From JASLCR01 sp046462475 (lineage in GTDB: Bacteria; Patescibacteriota; Saccharimonadia; Saccharimonadales; Saccharimonadaceae): a DNA stretch of 61,383 bases. The number at the start of each line of letters is the position of its first letter. Position 1 is the stretch's first letter. Below are positions 34,663 through 42,614 of the stretch, one piece after another. The notes below the pieces were generated by a model, which worked only from the letters and a program-made list of their open reading frames with translations, made no database searches and was not told the DNA's origin. Location: the NCBI GenBank assembly GCA_046462475.1, contig JBKGVB010000008.1, positions 1 to 61,383 of the forward strand, read 5' to 3'. The position numbers and the translations under genes are program-made.

Positions 34663-35694
34663 CTATTCCGCGACAATTCCACCGCCGAGACATACCTCGC
34701 CGCTATAGAGCACAGCCGACTGACCCGGTGTTACCGCACGCTGCGGTTCACTCAGCTGTAGGATGCCGTCGTTCAACGTAGCATCCACGAGTGGCGCACG
34801 GTGGCGAATACGCACCTGTATGTTCTGATCAGCGGCGGGTGCGCCATCAATCCAATGTATATTCTCAACAGTAATCTGACGTCGCCAAATATTATCATCA
34901 TTAATATTTTGCGACACGTAGACAATATTTTGCGACATATCTTTCCCCACAACATAGTATGGCAAACCGCCACCAAGGTTCAGCCCATGACGCTGACCGA
35001 GCGTATAAAATATTGCTCCGTCATGCCGGCCAACTACCTTTTCTGATTGCTTGTCGACAATATCGCCTGGCATCGTCTCGACGTATTGACTGAGAAACTC
35101 ACGAATACCGATCTGTCCCACAAAGCAGATACCCATGCTTTCTTTTTTGCTCGCAGTATATAGTCCACGTTCTTTTGCCATTTCACGCACTTCGCTTTTC
35201 AAGAAATCGCCAAGAGGGAGGAGTGTCTTCATGAGAGCAGGGGAGTCAACTCGATAAAGGAAATATGTCTGGTCTTTACTCTCGTCTTTTGCCCTTAGTA
35301 ATTTGCCATCTCTTGTTCGCGCGTAGTGACCCGTGGCAATCATATCAGCGCCCTGCTCAAGCGCCGTCTCAAGGAATACTTTAAACTTCACTTCCTGGTT
35401 GCACATAATATCAGGATTCGGCGTACGTCCGAGCCGATATTCTTCGATCATATAATCGACGACCTTCTGCTTGTACTCCTTCTCAAAATCAAATACCCTA
35501 AAGTCGATTCCAAGCTGCACAGCTACACGCTTTGCATCTGCCAGATCTTCTGCCCATGGGCATTTCATACCCGGCAAATCCTGGGTCCAATTCTTCATAT
35601 AGACACCCGTCACGTCATATCCCTGCTCTTTTAGCAATGCTGCGGTTAAGGAAGAATCAACACCTCCGCTCATACCTACAAAGACTTTTGTCAT
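34663..35694 (-). CDS. mnmA: tRNA-specific 2-thiouridylase
   Basis: MnmA thiolates U34 in Lys, Glu and Gln tRNAs. The 343 aa product shows the PP-loop GMSGGVDSSLTAALL, the first catalytic Cys in TPNPDIMCNQEVKF, and the second in ESMGICFVGQIG. It also has the C-terminal beta-barrel region (FYTLGQRHGLNLGG, VTPGQSAVLYSGEVCLGGG). It overlaps the ydcF-like stop by 4 bp (ATGA). The cysteine desulfurase two genes upstream in the same operon is the likely sulfur donor. Confidence 0.96.
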   Translation of the reverse strand: MTKVFVGMSGGVDSSLTAALLKEQGYDVTGVYMKNWTQDLPGMKCPWAEDLADAKRVAVQLGIDFRVFDFEKEYKQKVVDYMIEEYRLGRTPNPDIMCNQEVKFKVFLETALEQGADMIATGHYARTRDGKLLRAKDESKDQTYFLYRVDSPALMKTLLPLGDFLKSEVREMAKERGLYTASKKESMGICFVGQIGIREFLSQYVETMPGDIVDKQSEKVVGRHDGAIFYTLGQRHGLNLGGGLPYYVVGKDMSQNIVYVSQNINDDNIWRRQITVENIHWIDGAPAADQNIQVRIRHRAPLVDATLNDGILQLSEPQRAVTPGQSAVLYSGEVCLGGGIVAE

Positions 35695-36296
35695 CGGGTC
35701 TCCCCCGCATGAACAGCTCCGATCTTAACAAGCTCTCCAACCGCCAGCCACCAGCCACGAGGCGTCGCCCACCAGTACCACGGCCAATCAGGATCACTCT
35801 TCGCTGGATGGTTAATCACCGTCACTGTCGGGCCAAAAATATCCTTAAATTCTAGTCCCGCTCGACGTTGATGATATGGTGATGTTACCACAATTAAGCG
35901 CGTGATGTTGTAGTCCTTAATGAGATCATCAGTACGCTCTGCATTCTGATGAGTGGTGCGTGACGATTGATCAATGATAATATCTGTCGCTGGCACTCCT
36001 TCGGTGATTGCTTGTTGCTTCATGACAAGAGCGTTACTCGGGCTATTTGCGTCTTGTGCAGCCCCTGAGAAAATAAGCTTATCAGCCCATCCATTCTTAA
36101 ACAGGCGTATCGCCTCAGCGGTACGTACTGATGTATTGCCACCACTCACAGCGACAATAGCATCCGCTTTTTCGCAGCCCGGCGTTTGATTCGGTGTTTC
36201 GCCGCATTTTACTAAGTCGTCTGGCGAAAGATAGGCGCCAATCGCAACAATACCAAGGAGTACTACAATTAAAAGTGTCGCGAGAAACTTAATCAT
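35691..36296 (-). CDS. YdcF/SanA-like DUF218 family protein
   Basis: The 201 aa protein has one N-terminal helix (FLATLLIVVLLGIVAIGAYL) and an external DUF218 domain: ADAIVAVSGGNTSVRTAEAI, KLIFSGAA, IIIDQSSRTTHQNAERT and LIVVTSPYHQRRAGLEFKDI. The DUF218 group includes ElyC and SanA, envelope proteins linked to cell-wall precursor handling. The exact function is unknown. It is translationally coupled on both sides (4-bp overlaps) to the cysteine desulfurase and mnmA, although it has no obvious role in sulfur transfer. Confidence 0.88.
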   Translation of the reverse strand: MIKFLATLLIVVLLGIVAIGAYLSPDDLVKCGETPNQTPGCEKADAIVAVSGGNTSVRTAEAIRLFKNGWADKLIFSGAAQDANSPSNALVMKQQAITEGVPATDIIIDQSSRTTHQNAERTDDLIKDYNITRLIVVTSPYHQRRAGLEFKDIFGPTVTVINHPAKSDPDWPWYWWATPRGWWLAVGELVKIGAVHAGETR

Positions 36297-37453
36297 GCAT
36301 GCCCCATTCGTTCAATCTCCGAGTGTACAGCCGCGATAATCGCTTCACTCGCTTTTGCTATCTGTACCTCATCGCTGTCACGACCAAGCGTCAATCGCAG
36401 ACTGCCATTTATCACTGACTCGTCGCATCCAATCGCAATAAGAACATGCGAGGCCGTATGCTTATTTGCTGCACAGGCACTTCCCGTAGCTACAAATACC
36501 TCTTTTGTTTCAAGAAGAAACACGAGTCGTTCTGCATCAATACCAGGGAACGAAACATGCAGGTGAGAAGCAAGCCGATGCTTTTTGTCGCCTGAAATAA
36601 TCATATCCGGCATAGCCTCGAGTAATTTTTTCTCTAGACCGTCGCGTAGCTTCTGCAGTCGTGCTGATTCTTGTTCACGCTTCCTGACGGCAAGTTCTGC
36701 AGCTTTTGCAAAACCCACCACTCCGGGTACATTCTCCGTTCCGCTACGAAGTCCCATTTCTTGACCGCCACCCACAATATTTGCCGTTAATCGTACCGAC
36801 GGCTTGCGCCACAATACACCAACTTGTTTTGGTCCGTAGATTTTTCCAGCATTGAGGGTTAGCATATCTACACCGAGCCTGGCGACATGGATATCAACCA
36901 GCCCGAAGCCTTGAGACGCATCAGAATGAAAGAGCAGGGGAGTCGTATTCCCTTCCACTACCCTGTTCTGCCGCTCCTCTTCGATGATCGCAGCGATGTG
37001 GCGCAAGGGCTGAATCGTCCCGAGCTCACTATTGGCAAGACCGATGCTGACGAGCGTTGTTTCAGGGGTTAAGGCTGCGCGAATCGCCTCCGCAGCAATC
37101 CGCCCCTTTTCATTCGGCTCCACTAATGTATAACTTCCCTTTTTTGCTGCTTCGAGCACTGCCGGGTGTTCGATACTTGAGGTCACGACATGCCCATGAC
37201 TCGCCTGGAATGCGAGATTAACCGATTCGGTTGCCCCAGCTGTCATGACAAGCTCGCCGCCCGTTGCGCCGAATGTATGCGCTAGCCTTGCTTTCGCATC
37301 ATCATAATCACGCCGTACTTCGACTGCCGGTGCGTAAGGGCTTGAAGGATTAAAAAACTTCTCCGAGAAGTATGGCTGCATTGCTGCGAGCACTTCTCCG
37401 TCAAGCGGAGTGGCAGCAGCATAATCTAGATAAATAGTCTCTGGTGAGTTCAC
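36293..37453 (-). CDS. Cysteine desulfurase (NifS/IscS type)
   Basis: This PLP enzyme abstracts sulfur from cysteine as a persulfide. The 386 aa product has the opening IYLDYAAATPLDGEVLAAM, the PLP Lys204 in LNAGKIYGPKQVG, SIEHPAVLEAA, and the active-site Cys327 in ATGSACAANKHTASHVL. The start is GTG 37453, 7 nt after TATAAT, and is leaderless. It heads the operon with the DUF218 gene and mnmA. No IscU scaffold gene lies nearby, so tRNA thiolation is the most likely use. Confidence 0.95.
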   Translation of the reverse strand: MNSPETIYLDYAAATPLDGEVLAAMQPYFSEKFFNPSSPYAPAVEVRRDYDDAKARLAHTFGATGGELVMTAGATESVNLAFQASHGHVVTSSIEHPAVLEAAKKGSYTLVEPNEKGRIAAEAIRAALTPETTLVSIGLANSELGTIQPLRHIAAIIEEERQNRVVEGNTTPLLFHSDASQGFGLVDIHVARLGVDMLTLNAGKIYGPKQVGVLWRKPSVRLTANIVGGGQEMGLRSGTENVPGVVGFAKAAELAVRKREQESARLQKLRDGLEKKLLEAMPDMIISGDKKHRLASHLHVSFPGIDAERLVFLLETKEVFVATGSACAANKHTASHVLIAIGCDESVINGSLRLTLGRDSDEVQIAKASEAIIAAVHSEIERMGHA

Positions 37454-37510
37454 TTGTATTATTATAGCTTAATCGGCCGAAACATGCCTTTGCTTAACCC
37501 GAAGCGAAAG

Positions 37511-37942
37511 CTAAAACTTCTGTCCCGAAGCCGGATCACGACGATAGACGCGGCGCATCACCTGCTCATAATACATCTGGACGGCCAAGACGAGGTTTTG
37601 CAGCTCTTCACCTTCGATATAGCTATACTGTGCACCGTCCTGCGCCTTTAAAATACCTTTTTCCTGCAGTTCATAACGTGTCGTCGTTGTATGTACTTTG
37701 CCGTCTGCACCTTTAAACTCTTCGTACCAAATCCATGTATTCTTATCGAGATTAAAGAACTCACGACGATGTCCAGCTGGGATAGGACCAAATAGCTTGC
37801 CGCCAATCTCACTCTCGAGCTGAATCAATTCTCGTTCGGTAAGTTTTTTAAGTGGCCGAAGATTTTTTGGCATCTTAAATGCGTCGCCTGGGTGCTCTGT
37901 ACCGGTGATCAGTGTAAGGGCTTTTTTAAAGACAGTTGGCAT
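37511..37942 (-). CDS. Conserved hypothetical protein
   Basis: The 143 aa soluble protein has the segments LRPLKKLTERELIQLESEIG, KLFGPIPAGHRREFFNLDKN and TWIWYEEFKGADGKVHTTTT followed by RYELQEKGILKAQDG. No signal peptide or membrane helix is seen. I do not recognise a named family. The aromatic-rich centre (NTWIWYEEF) may be a ligand or protein contact surface. It follows the 99 aa gene upstream after 7 bp and is probably in one operon with it. Confidence 0.7.
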   Translation of the reverse strand: MPTVFKKALTLITGTEHPGDAFKMPKNLRPLKKLTERELIQLESEIGGKLFGPIPAGHRREFFNLDKNTWIWYEEFKGADGKVHTTTTRYELQEKGILKAQDGAQYSYIEGEELQNLVLAVQMYYEQVMRRVYRRDPASGQKF

Positions 37943-37949
37943 ATAGGTT

Positions 37950-38249
37950 TTACTGATGATTTATCAATTCGTGCTGACGAGCATACTCGATCATTCCGCC
38001 TGCCCGCGATACCCACATGAGCATTCTTTCCATCTGCTCGATGCCGTCCTGGGCATATTCGGATACGACTTTATTTTCATCGACCGAAGTATTTATTACC
38101 TCCGCAGCACGGGCTAGCTCACGCTGGCGATAAAATTCGGAAGCCGGCAGAACATTTTGATGTTCCGCTGAAGCACGCAAATCAACTCGCTCGTTATGAT
38201 GAGCGAGGGCTTTACCTTCAAGTTCTTCTGGTCGCAGTGATGGATTCAT
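37950..38249 (-). CDS. Small conserved hypothetical protein
   Basis: The 99 aa, mostly helical protein (ASEFYRQRELARAAEVINTS, YAQDGIEQMERMLMWVSRAG) has no signal or membrane segment. ATG 38249 has an AGGAG SD 8 nt upstream, and the GTG at 38258 is too close to it. The 50 bp between it and tatD contain TATAAC as a possible -10. The family is unknown. It pairs with the next gene downstream. Confidence 0.65.
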   Translation of the reverse strand: MNPSLRPEELEGKALAHHNERVDLRASAEHQNVLPASEFYRQRELARAAEVINTSVDENKVVSEYAQDGIEQMERMLMWVSRAGGMIEYARQHELINHQ

Positions 38250-38309
38250 CTTTAACACTCCTGTTAGTTAACAGTTTGGCGGTTATAGTGTTTGTTTGAG
38301 AGAGTGCTG

Positions 38310-39056
38310 TTAGATAGTAAACAGCGAAGATGCGTTTGCTGATGTGACTCGTGCGAGGTGTTCGAGCTCTACCCCACGCCGCATAGCGTGATACTCGGCC
38401 ACATTCCTCACAAACGCTGGCTCATTTACTTTACCACGGTATGGCACAGGCGTCAAGAAGGGAGCGTCCGTTTCAAGCAACATTCTCTCGAGGGGAACGG
38501 CATCAAACATTGCTTGTTTGTCTTTCGCAAAGGTAGAAATGCCGTTTATACCGATGAATAGTCCATTTGCGAGCGCTTTTTCAAGGGCTTGGCTAGAATC
38601 TGTAAAACTATGGAGCACTCCTCTCACCCCTGGAAAATTGGTCAGTATCGGCCAGAAATCCCCGTAGGCTTCGCGTACATGAAAGCTTACAGGCAAATTG
38701 TAGTCCAAAGCCCACTGTAGTTGCTCTTCAAGCGCTTCTATCTGCGTCTCACGGGGTGAATTGTTATAAAAGTAATCAAGGCCGATCTCTCCTATACCGA
38801 CGAGCTTCCGTGGCTTTTCTCGGAGCAATTCACCGATTTTCGCCCATCCATCTTTTGTATCATGCGGATGCACGCCGACAGTCGCCCAAGTATTCTCATG
38901 CGTTTTCACAAATTCAATCGCCTCGGCAGAAAACTGCTCGGTCGTACCAATACAAATCATTTTTATATCAGCATCTACTGCCCGCCTATAGACTTCTTCG
39001 CGGTCCTCTTTATAAAATCCTGATTCGTGGATATGGCAGTGTGTATCGATCAACAT
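38310..39056 (-). CDS. tatD: TatD family metal-dependent DNase
   Basis: This TIM-barrel hydrolase acts in DNA repair and 3'-exonuclease functions. The 248 aa product has the metal motif IDTHCHIHE, GEIGLDYFYNNSPRETQ with the ligand Glu, PVSFHVREAYGDF and GVLHSFTDSS with the His pair, and LLETDAPFLTPVPYRGKVNE with the terminal Asp. An AGGAG lies 2 nt before the ATG and a TATACA about 12 nt before it, so the leader is very short. In many Gram-positives tatD neighbours metG, rpfB and rsmA. Here those lie 10 kb away. Confidence 0.95.
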   Translation of the reverse strand: MLIDTHCHIHESGFYKEDREEVYRRAVDADIKMICIGTTEQFSAEAIEFVKTHENTWATVGVHPHDTKDGWAKIGELLREKPRKLVGIGEIGLDYFYNNSPRETQIEALEEQLQWALDYNLPVSFHVREAYGDFWPILTNFPGVRGVLHSFTDSSQALEKALANGLFIGINGISTFAKDKQAMFDAVPLERMLLETDAPFLTPVPYRGKVNEPAFVRNVAEYHAMRRGVELEHLARVTSANASSLFTI

Positions 39057-39079
39057 AACTCCTAGTAGTGTATAACGAA

Positions 39080-39107
39080 ATCACCCCCGTATCAAAACGG
39101 GGGTGAT
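39080..39107 (-). terminator. Strong GC-rich hairpin
   Basis: ATCACCCCCGT and ACGGGGGTGAT form a perfect 11-bp stem with a 6-nt loop between tatD and the LPxTG-type gene. On the minus strand it is followed by TTCGTTAT, a weak U-run. It probably ends the LPxTG-type transcript. Confidence 0.75.
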
Positions 39108-39130
39108 GTTCAGCTTTGCCTGAAAGATAT

Positions 39131-39151
39131 TCTTTCGTAATAGGCGAAAGA
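39131..39151 (-). terminator. Second hairpin downstream of the LPxTG-type gene
   Basis: TCTTTCG and CGAAAGA pair perfectly (7 bp) around a 7-nt loop, 18 bp after the stop codon. It has no clear U-tract and may stabilise the 3' end ahead of the stronger hairpin. Confidence 0.4.
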
Positions 39152-39169
39152 TAGAGCGGTCAGACTTGT

Positions 39170-40024
39170 TTAGCCAAGAATTTTACGACGCTGAAGGAAG
39201 TAAGCAACACCAGCTGTTACAACGCTCAGACCGATACCAGCGAAGATACCGCTAGTTGGACCAGTGTGAGGAAGTTCAGTGACAGTTGTTACTTTTTCAG
39301 CACATTTGCTAAGATCTTTTGTGTACTTAGCGCTATCAAAGTCATTCTCTTTGATAGTTACAACCTTACCAGTTTCAACATTACATACTGTAATCTCACC
39401 TGGCTTTGGTGTTTGGGCACAGTCAGCAAGATTCTTGCTGTACTTTTTGCTGTCAAAGTCTGATTCGTTAATAGTAACGATCTTCTTTGTATCAAGCTGA
39501 CAAACCTGAATCTGCTTTGGTGGAGTAGGACAGTTTACCTTTGCCTGGAACTGCACAAAAATCTGTGTTGAACCATTAAGGTCACCTACATTCACACCAC
39601 CGTTTGTGACACCGTCTGAAAGATTAGTTGTTTTTGTACCATCACTGGTGATACGAACTGTCGAACCAGGAACGTACTGCAGACTACCCTTTGCGAGTGC
39701 TACGGTTGCGCTACCAGATACGCTGGTCATGTTACCTTCGGTATTTGTTGCAGATGCACTAATCACACCGCTACCGAGGTTCGCTTTTACAGTCAGATTC
39801 TTCAAAAGACCGTAATCGCTGTTTGCGAGTGTAACGCTATATTTTACCGTGTCACCACAAGCAGCAGCGACATGTTGGCTGTAGTCACCATTAGTAGTGA
39901 CGTTACGAACCTTGTAGTTATTTGCACCATTTGAGAGTTGGCCAGGGCTATCTGCAAACACTGGCGACACCAAAAGTGCAGGAATTGCTGCGATTGCAGC
40001 AACGAGTAAAGCTAATTTTTTCAT
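39170..40024 (-). CDS. LPxTG-type surface protein with tandem Cys repeats
   Basis: The secreted protein is 284 aa from ATG 40024, which has an AGGAG SD 5 nt upstream. It has a signal peptide (MKKLALLVAAIAAIPALLVS, PVFA cut) and a DUF11-like domain (KVRNVTTNGDYSQHVAAACG, VKYSVTLANSDYGLLKNLTV). Two copies of a 35-residue repeat follow (VCxxxTxKxVTIxExDFDS, KKYxKxLxxCA). It ends with LPHTG, a hydrophobic segment and the RRK tail, a textbook cell-wall sorting signal. Sortase would link it to peptidoglycan. No sortase gene is in the window. Confidence 0.87.
   Translation of the reverse strand: MKKLALLVAAIAAIPALLVSPVFADSPGQLSNGANNYKVRNVTTNGDYSQHVAAACGDTVKYSVTLANSDYGLLKNLTVKANLGSGVISASATNTEGNMTSVSGSATVALAKGSLQYVPGSTVRITSDGTKTTNLSDGVTNGGVNVGDLNGSTQIFVQFQAKVNCPTPPKQIQVCQLDTKKIVTINESDFDSKKYSKNLADCAQTPKPGEITVCNVETGKVVTIKENDFDSAKYTKDLSKCAEKVTTVTELPHTGPTSGIFAGIGLSVVTAGVAYFLQRRKILG
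39295..39508 (-). repeat. Two tandem 35-residue repeats in the LPxTG-type protein
   Basis: Both copies encode VC-(Q/N)-(L/V)-(D/E)-T-(K/G)-K-(I/V)-VTI-(N/K)-E, then (S/N)DFDS, then KY-(S/T)-K-(N/D)-L and CA. Nucleotide identity is also high, so this is a recent duplication. Each copy begins and ends with Cys. Confidence 0.85.
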
Positions 40025-40079
40025 AAGAACTCCTAACTTATTAAAAATTAACGTTGATATTCTTCTCTTTGGAACAGAC

Positions 40080-40096
40080 AAACTAGATAGTCATGG
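40080..40096. repeat. Left outer inverted repeat flanking the GC-rich gene at 40178
   Basis: AAACTAGATAGTCATGG here is the exact reverse complement of 41707-41723. A further CTTAAAA block inside it also matches with a small indel. Confidence 0.85.
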
Positions 40097-40167
40097 CGAT
40101 TTTAAGTGATGTACGCGGGGCGTACGAGCGAAAATCAGGACGATCCTCGAACTCGTACGCCACCGCG

Positions 40168-40181
40168 ACATCAACTACTAC
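40168..40181. repeat. Left inner inverted repeat, overlapping the end of the GC-rich gene
   Basis: ACATCAACTACTAC here is the exact reverse complement of 41676-41689. It overlaps the last bases and stop codon of the gene at 40178. Confidence 0.8.
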
Positions 40182-41557
40182 TTCGGATCGACCGGCGGCT
40201 GTGTCAGCCCGAACGACACGGACTTCGTGTCGTCCTTGTGACCCGTCTGAGAGTAGAGGTCCACCGTGACGGTGTCGCTCGTTCCCTCAGTGGGAGCGGT
40301 GTAGTGAAGGTAGACCGTGAAGTCTCCGCTCACCACAATCGACCGATCACCAGAGGCAATCGTACCGATGTTCGCCGACGACTTGAGGGTCGCCGTCTGT
40401 CCGCTCGGAACCACACCCGTCACCTTGATGGTGCGCGAGTTGCCCCACAGGACGTCGTTCGGCTGCTCGAGCGAAACGATGCTCGAGGACTGCACGGCGC
40501 ACTCGTTGACCGTCACCTGGGTAGTGACGGACTTGCCGATGTCGGACATGGTGGCCGTCACCGTGTAGGTCCCCGGGGCGAAGCCCGAGAGACTGAACGG
40601 AGTCGACTTGCCAGCCGGAACCGTGATCGTGGTGCTCTTGCCCCCAGCAGTGACCACCGCATCGTGCGACGCAGAGTCGTTGTTGGTGACAGCACCGGTG
40701 ATCACACCGTTGGTACCACCGACCGCGACACACGACTGCGCAGCAGCCGAGATCGTCGGGGGCGAAACCACCGGCGGTTGAGGCGTGCTCGTGCACGTCA
40801 CCTTCACCGAAGCCGAGGCCGAGGCGTTGCCGCCAGCAGTGCTCGTCGCATCAGCGACGTCCTTGCTCGTGAACTTCACCGACTGGGTCAGATTGTTCGC
40901 GTTGGACTTGGCCTTGTTGGTGATGGCAACCTTGTCGGTGCCACGAACCGTGGATCGGGCATACGTATACACGTAGCCGTAGCCGGTAGCCGTAGCGCTC
41001 GAGCCGTTGTTCGCGTCACCGCAGGATGCGGTGGCCGTGGCCTTGACCGTGAGCGTCACCTTGGCGGCGGCCGTCACGACATACGAGCGCGACTTCTTGA
41101 TCACGATCTTGCCCGCGATCACGATCGCGTGCTTGGGCTTCTTCTTGCCCTTGATCGCGACCTTGTTGTAGCACTTGGGGTCGTGGTACCACCCGTCCTT
41201 GCCGAGCTTGAAGACGTAGCCAGCCGGGTAGTACTTCCAGTGCCAGACCTCCTTGCCGTACACGTTGATGTACGAGGTCCAGATCGAAGCACCCTTGCTG
41301 AGCCTGATGCTCCGGGGCTTCACCGGCTGGTCCGACTTGGACATGCCGCCCGACTTGACGTAGAACACGGTGTTCGCGCTGACGTTGGTGTCGATGTGCG
41401 CGGCCGACGTCACCTTGGCCTGGTCGGCCGCAGTAGACGAGGACGTGTTCGTGACCGTTGTGGTCGGCTGCGTGTCAGCGTTCGCGGCGGGTGCCACGAA
41501 CGCAAATCCTCCCGTCATCACCGCGATCGCGATGATGAGCTTGAAGATGTGCTTCAT
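40178..41557 (-). CDS. Secreted GC-rich protein with Ig-like repeats, unknown function
   Basis: The 459 aa protein has a clean signal peptide (MKHIFKLIIAIAVMTGGFAF, APAANA cut). The first domain of about 200 residues is rich in Lys, Tyr and Trp (WTSYINVYGKEVWHWKYYPA, FKLGKDGWYHDPKCYNKVAI). At least one Ig/CARDB-like domain follows (VTAGGKSTTITVPAGKSTPF, SLSGFAPGTYTVTATM), then a further beta domain. Third codon positions are almost all G or C, unlike both neighbours. An AAAGGAAGG SD precedes the ATG. The composition and style resemble actinobacterial secreted proteins. No enzymatic motif is seen. Confidence 0.8.
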   Translation of the reverse strand: MKHIFKLIIAIAVMTGGFAFVAPAANADTQPTTTVTNTSSSTAADQAKVTSAAHIDTNVSANTVFYVKSGGMSKSDQPVKPRSIRLSKGASIWTSYINVYGKEVWHWKYYPAGYVFKLGKDGWYHDPKCYNKVAIKGKKKPKHAIVIAGKIVIKKSRSYVVTAAAKVTLTVKATATASCGDANNGSSATATGYGYVYTYARSTVRGTDKVAITNKAKSNANNLTQSVKFTSKDVADATSTAGGNASASASVKVTCTSTPQPPVVSPPTISAAAQSCVAVGGTNGVITGAVTNNDSASHDAVVTAGGKSTTITVPAGKSTPFSLSGFAPGTYTVTATMSDIGKSVTTQVTVNECAVQSSSIVSLEQPNDVLWGNSRTIKVTGVVPSGQTATLKSSANIGTIASGDRSIVVSGDFTVYLHYTAPTEGTSDTVTVDLYSQTGHKDDTKSVSFGLTQPPVDPK

Positions 41558-41675
41558 TGTGATCCCTTCCTTTCCGGAGTGGCATCAGTGAGTCTTTCTC
41601 ACCTACACGCACTCCGGATCGAGAGTACGCTATCTGAAGGCATAGAAAGCTCTCAGATAGCGCACCCTAGGATCT

Positions 41676-41689
41676 GTAGTAGTTGATGT
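41676..41689. repeat. Right inner inverted repeat
   Basis: GTAGTAGTTGATGT is the exact reverse complement of 40168-40181 and lies in the 5' leader of the GC-rich gene. Confidence 0.8.
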
Positions 41690-41706
41690 TGTCTGGGCTT
41701 AAAAAC

Positions 41707-41723
41707 CCATGACTATCTAGTTT
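41707..41723. repeat. Right outer inverted repeat
   Basis: CCATGACTATCTAGTTT is the exact reverse complement of 40080-40096 and runs into the TTTGCGA hairpin. Confidence 0.85.
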
Positions 41724-41927
41724 GCGATGTATAAAAAGTCGCAAAACTTATCTTGGCTAAATTATTAAGCGACTCCTCACACGTACGAAGAGATTGGACT
41801 ATAAAATCCTCCCTTTTCGCCTCCTCGCAGAGGTTGATTCCATATTACCATAAACATGAATTTATGTCAATATCTATACCATAAGCTTTACGTATTACAA
41901 GCACCCCCATCCGGGACTATCTCATCC

Positions 41928-42515
41928 TCACCTCTTTTGAGCCAGGAATGCGCTGACAGAAGACCCCACTAAATCTTCATACGGTCTCCCCTCGCGAAGT
42001 CGTTTGCGCAATTCTGTCGAGCTCACATCACCTGTATCCACCTCAAGTTTTACTACATGTGCCCCTAAGGGATCGACAGGGTACCCAGGGCGCTCTACGA
42101 CAAGTAGAGTAAGCCGCTCAAGAAGCCACGACCCATGATTCCACCTCTTCATCGTCGCTACCGAATCTGCACCAAATACCCAACTAAACTGGCGGCCCGG
42201 AAAACGGTTTTCTAGCTCACGCACCGTATCATATGTTTCGGTCGGCCCCTTGCGATCAAGCTCTAAAGTATTGATATCCACCTCAACTGTGCGGCGCATG
42301 ACATCTTGAATCAAAGCACTACATAGCACGAGGCGTCTCTCACGATCTCCTTCAATCACCTTATCTTTCCGGCTTGCGCTCGGTAGTAGCCACACATCCG
42401 CCTGACGTGGCTCGGCGTAGTCGACACAAGCTTGCAAAATTGCTTGATGAGCACGAGTAGGGGGATTGAATGCTCCTCCGTAGATAATTGTTTGGCGCGG
42501 TTGTTTCTCTGACAT
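41928..42515 (-). CDS. nadD: Nicotinate-nucleotide adenylyltransferase
   Basis: NadD converts NaMN and ATP to NaAD. The 195 aa product has the nucleotidyltransferase motif YGGAFNPPTRAHQAIL. ADVWLLPSASRKDK and SWVFGADSVATMKRW are the substrate-loop regions, and the C-terminal motif is VSSTELRKRLREG. It is divergent from nadE across a 99-bp region carrying two NrtR-like operators. The SD is weak (AAAGAAAAG). Confidence 0.93.
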   Translation of the reverse strand: MSEKQPRQTIIYGGAFNPPTRAHQAILQACVDYAEPRQADVWLLPSASRKDKVIEGDRERRLVLCSALIQDVMRRTVEVDINTLELDRKGPTETYDTVRELENRFPGRQFSWVFGADSVATMKRWNHGSWLLERLTLLVVERPGYPVDPLGAHVVKLEVDTGDVSSTELRKRLREGRPYEDLVGSSVSAFLAQKR

Positions 42516-42532
42516 ATGTATTCTTTTCTTTA

Positions 42533-42553
42533 TTAGTGTTGACTATACACTAA
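42533..42553. promoter_or_regulatory. Putative NrtR operator 1 (nadD/nadE)
   Basis: This is a perfect palindrome TTAGTGT-N7-ACACTAA. It overlaps the -35 (TTGACT, 42539-42544) of a nadE promoter whose -10 is TATCCT at 42562-42567 (17-bp spacing). A twin exists upstream of pncA. Confidence 0.82.
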
Positions 42554-42579
42554 CTGTGTATTATCCTGAGTGTAGCAAA

Positions 42580-42600
42580 TTAGTGTGCTATGCACAATAA
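42580..42600. promoter_or_regulatory. Putative NrtR operator 2 (nadD/nadE)
   Basis: TTAGTGT-N7-ACAATAA has the same 7-nt spacer as operator 1 with one mismatch. It lies just after the expected nadE transcription start and immediately before its SD. Confidence 0.7.
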
Positions 42601-42614
42601 GAAAGGATCTCCCT

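Larger units (their letters stand above)
41558..41927 (-). promoter_or_regulatory. Long leader and promoter of the GC-rich gene
   Basis: This 370-bp gap holds TTGACA (41865-41870), a 17-bp spacer and TAATAT (41842-41847), so a leader of about 277 nt. Along it are a hairpin TTTGCGA/TCGCAAA (41721-41745), the right inverted repeats, and a perfect 10-bp hairpin CGCTATCTGA/TCAGATAGCG (41628-41662). The SD follows. I see no gene in it. Confidence 0.65.

Noticed and set aside
40106..41686. 526 aa plus-strand ORF opposite the GC-rich gene
   Set aside because: It is an Arg/His/Asp-rich shadow frame typical of GC-rich DNA. The minus-strand frame has a signal peptide, SD and promoter.
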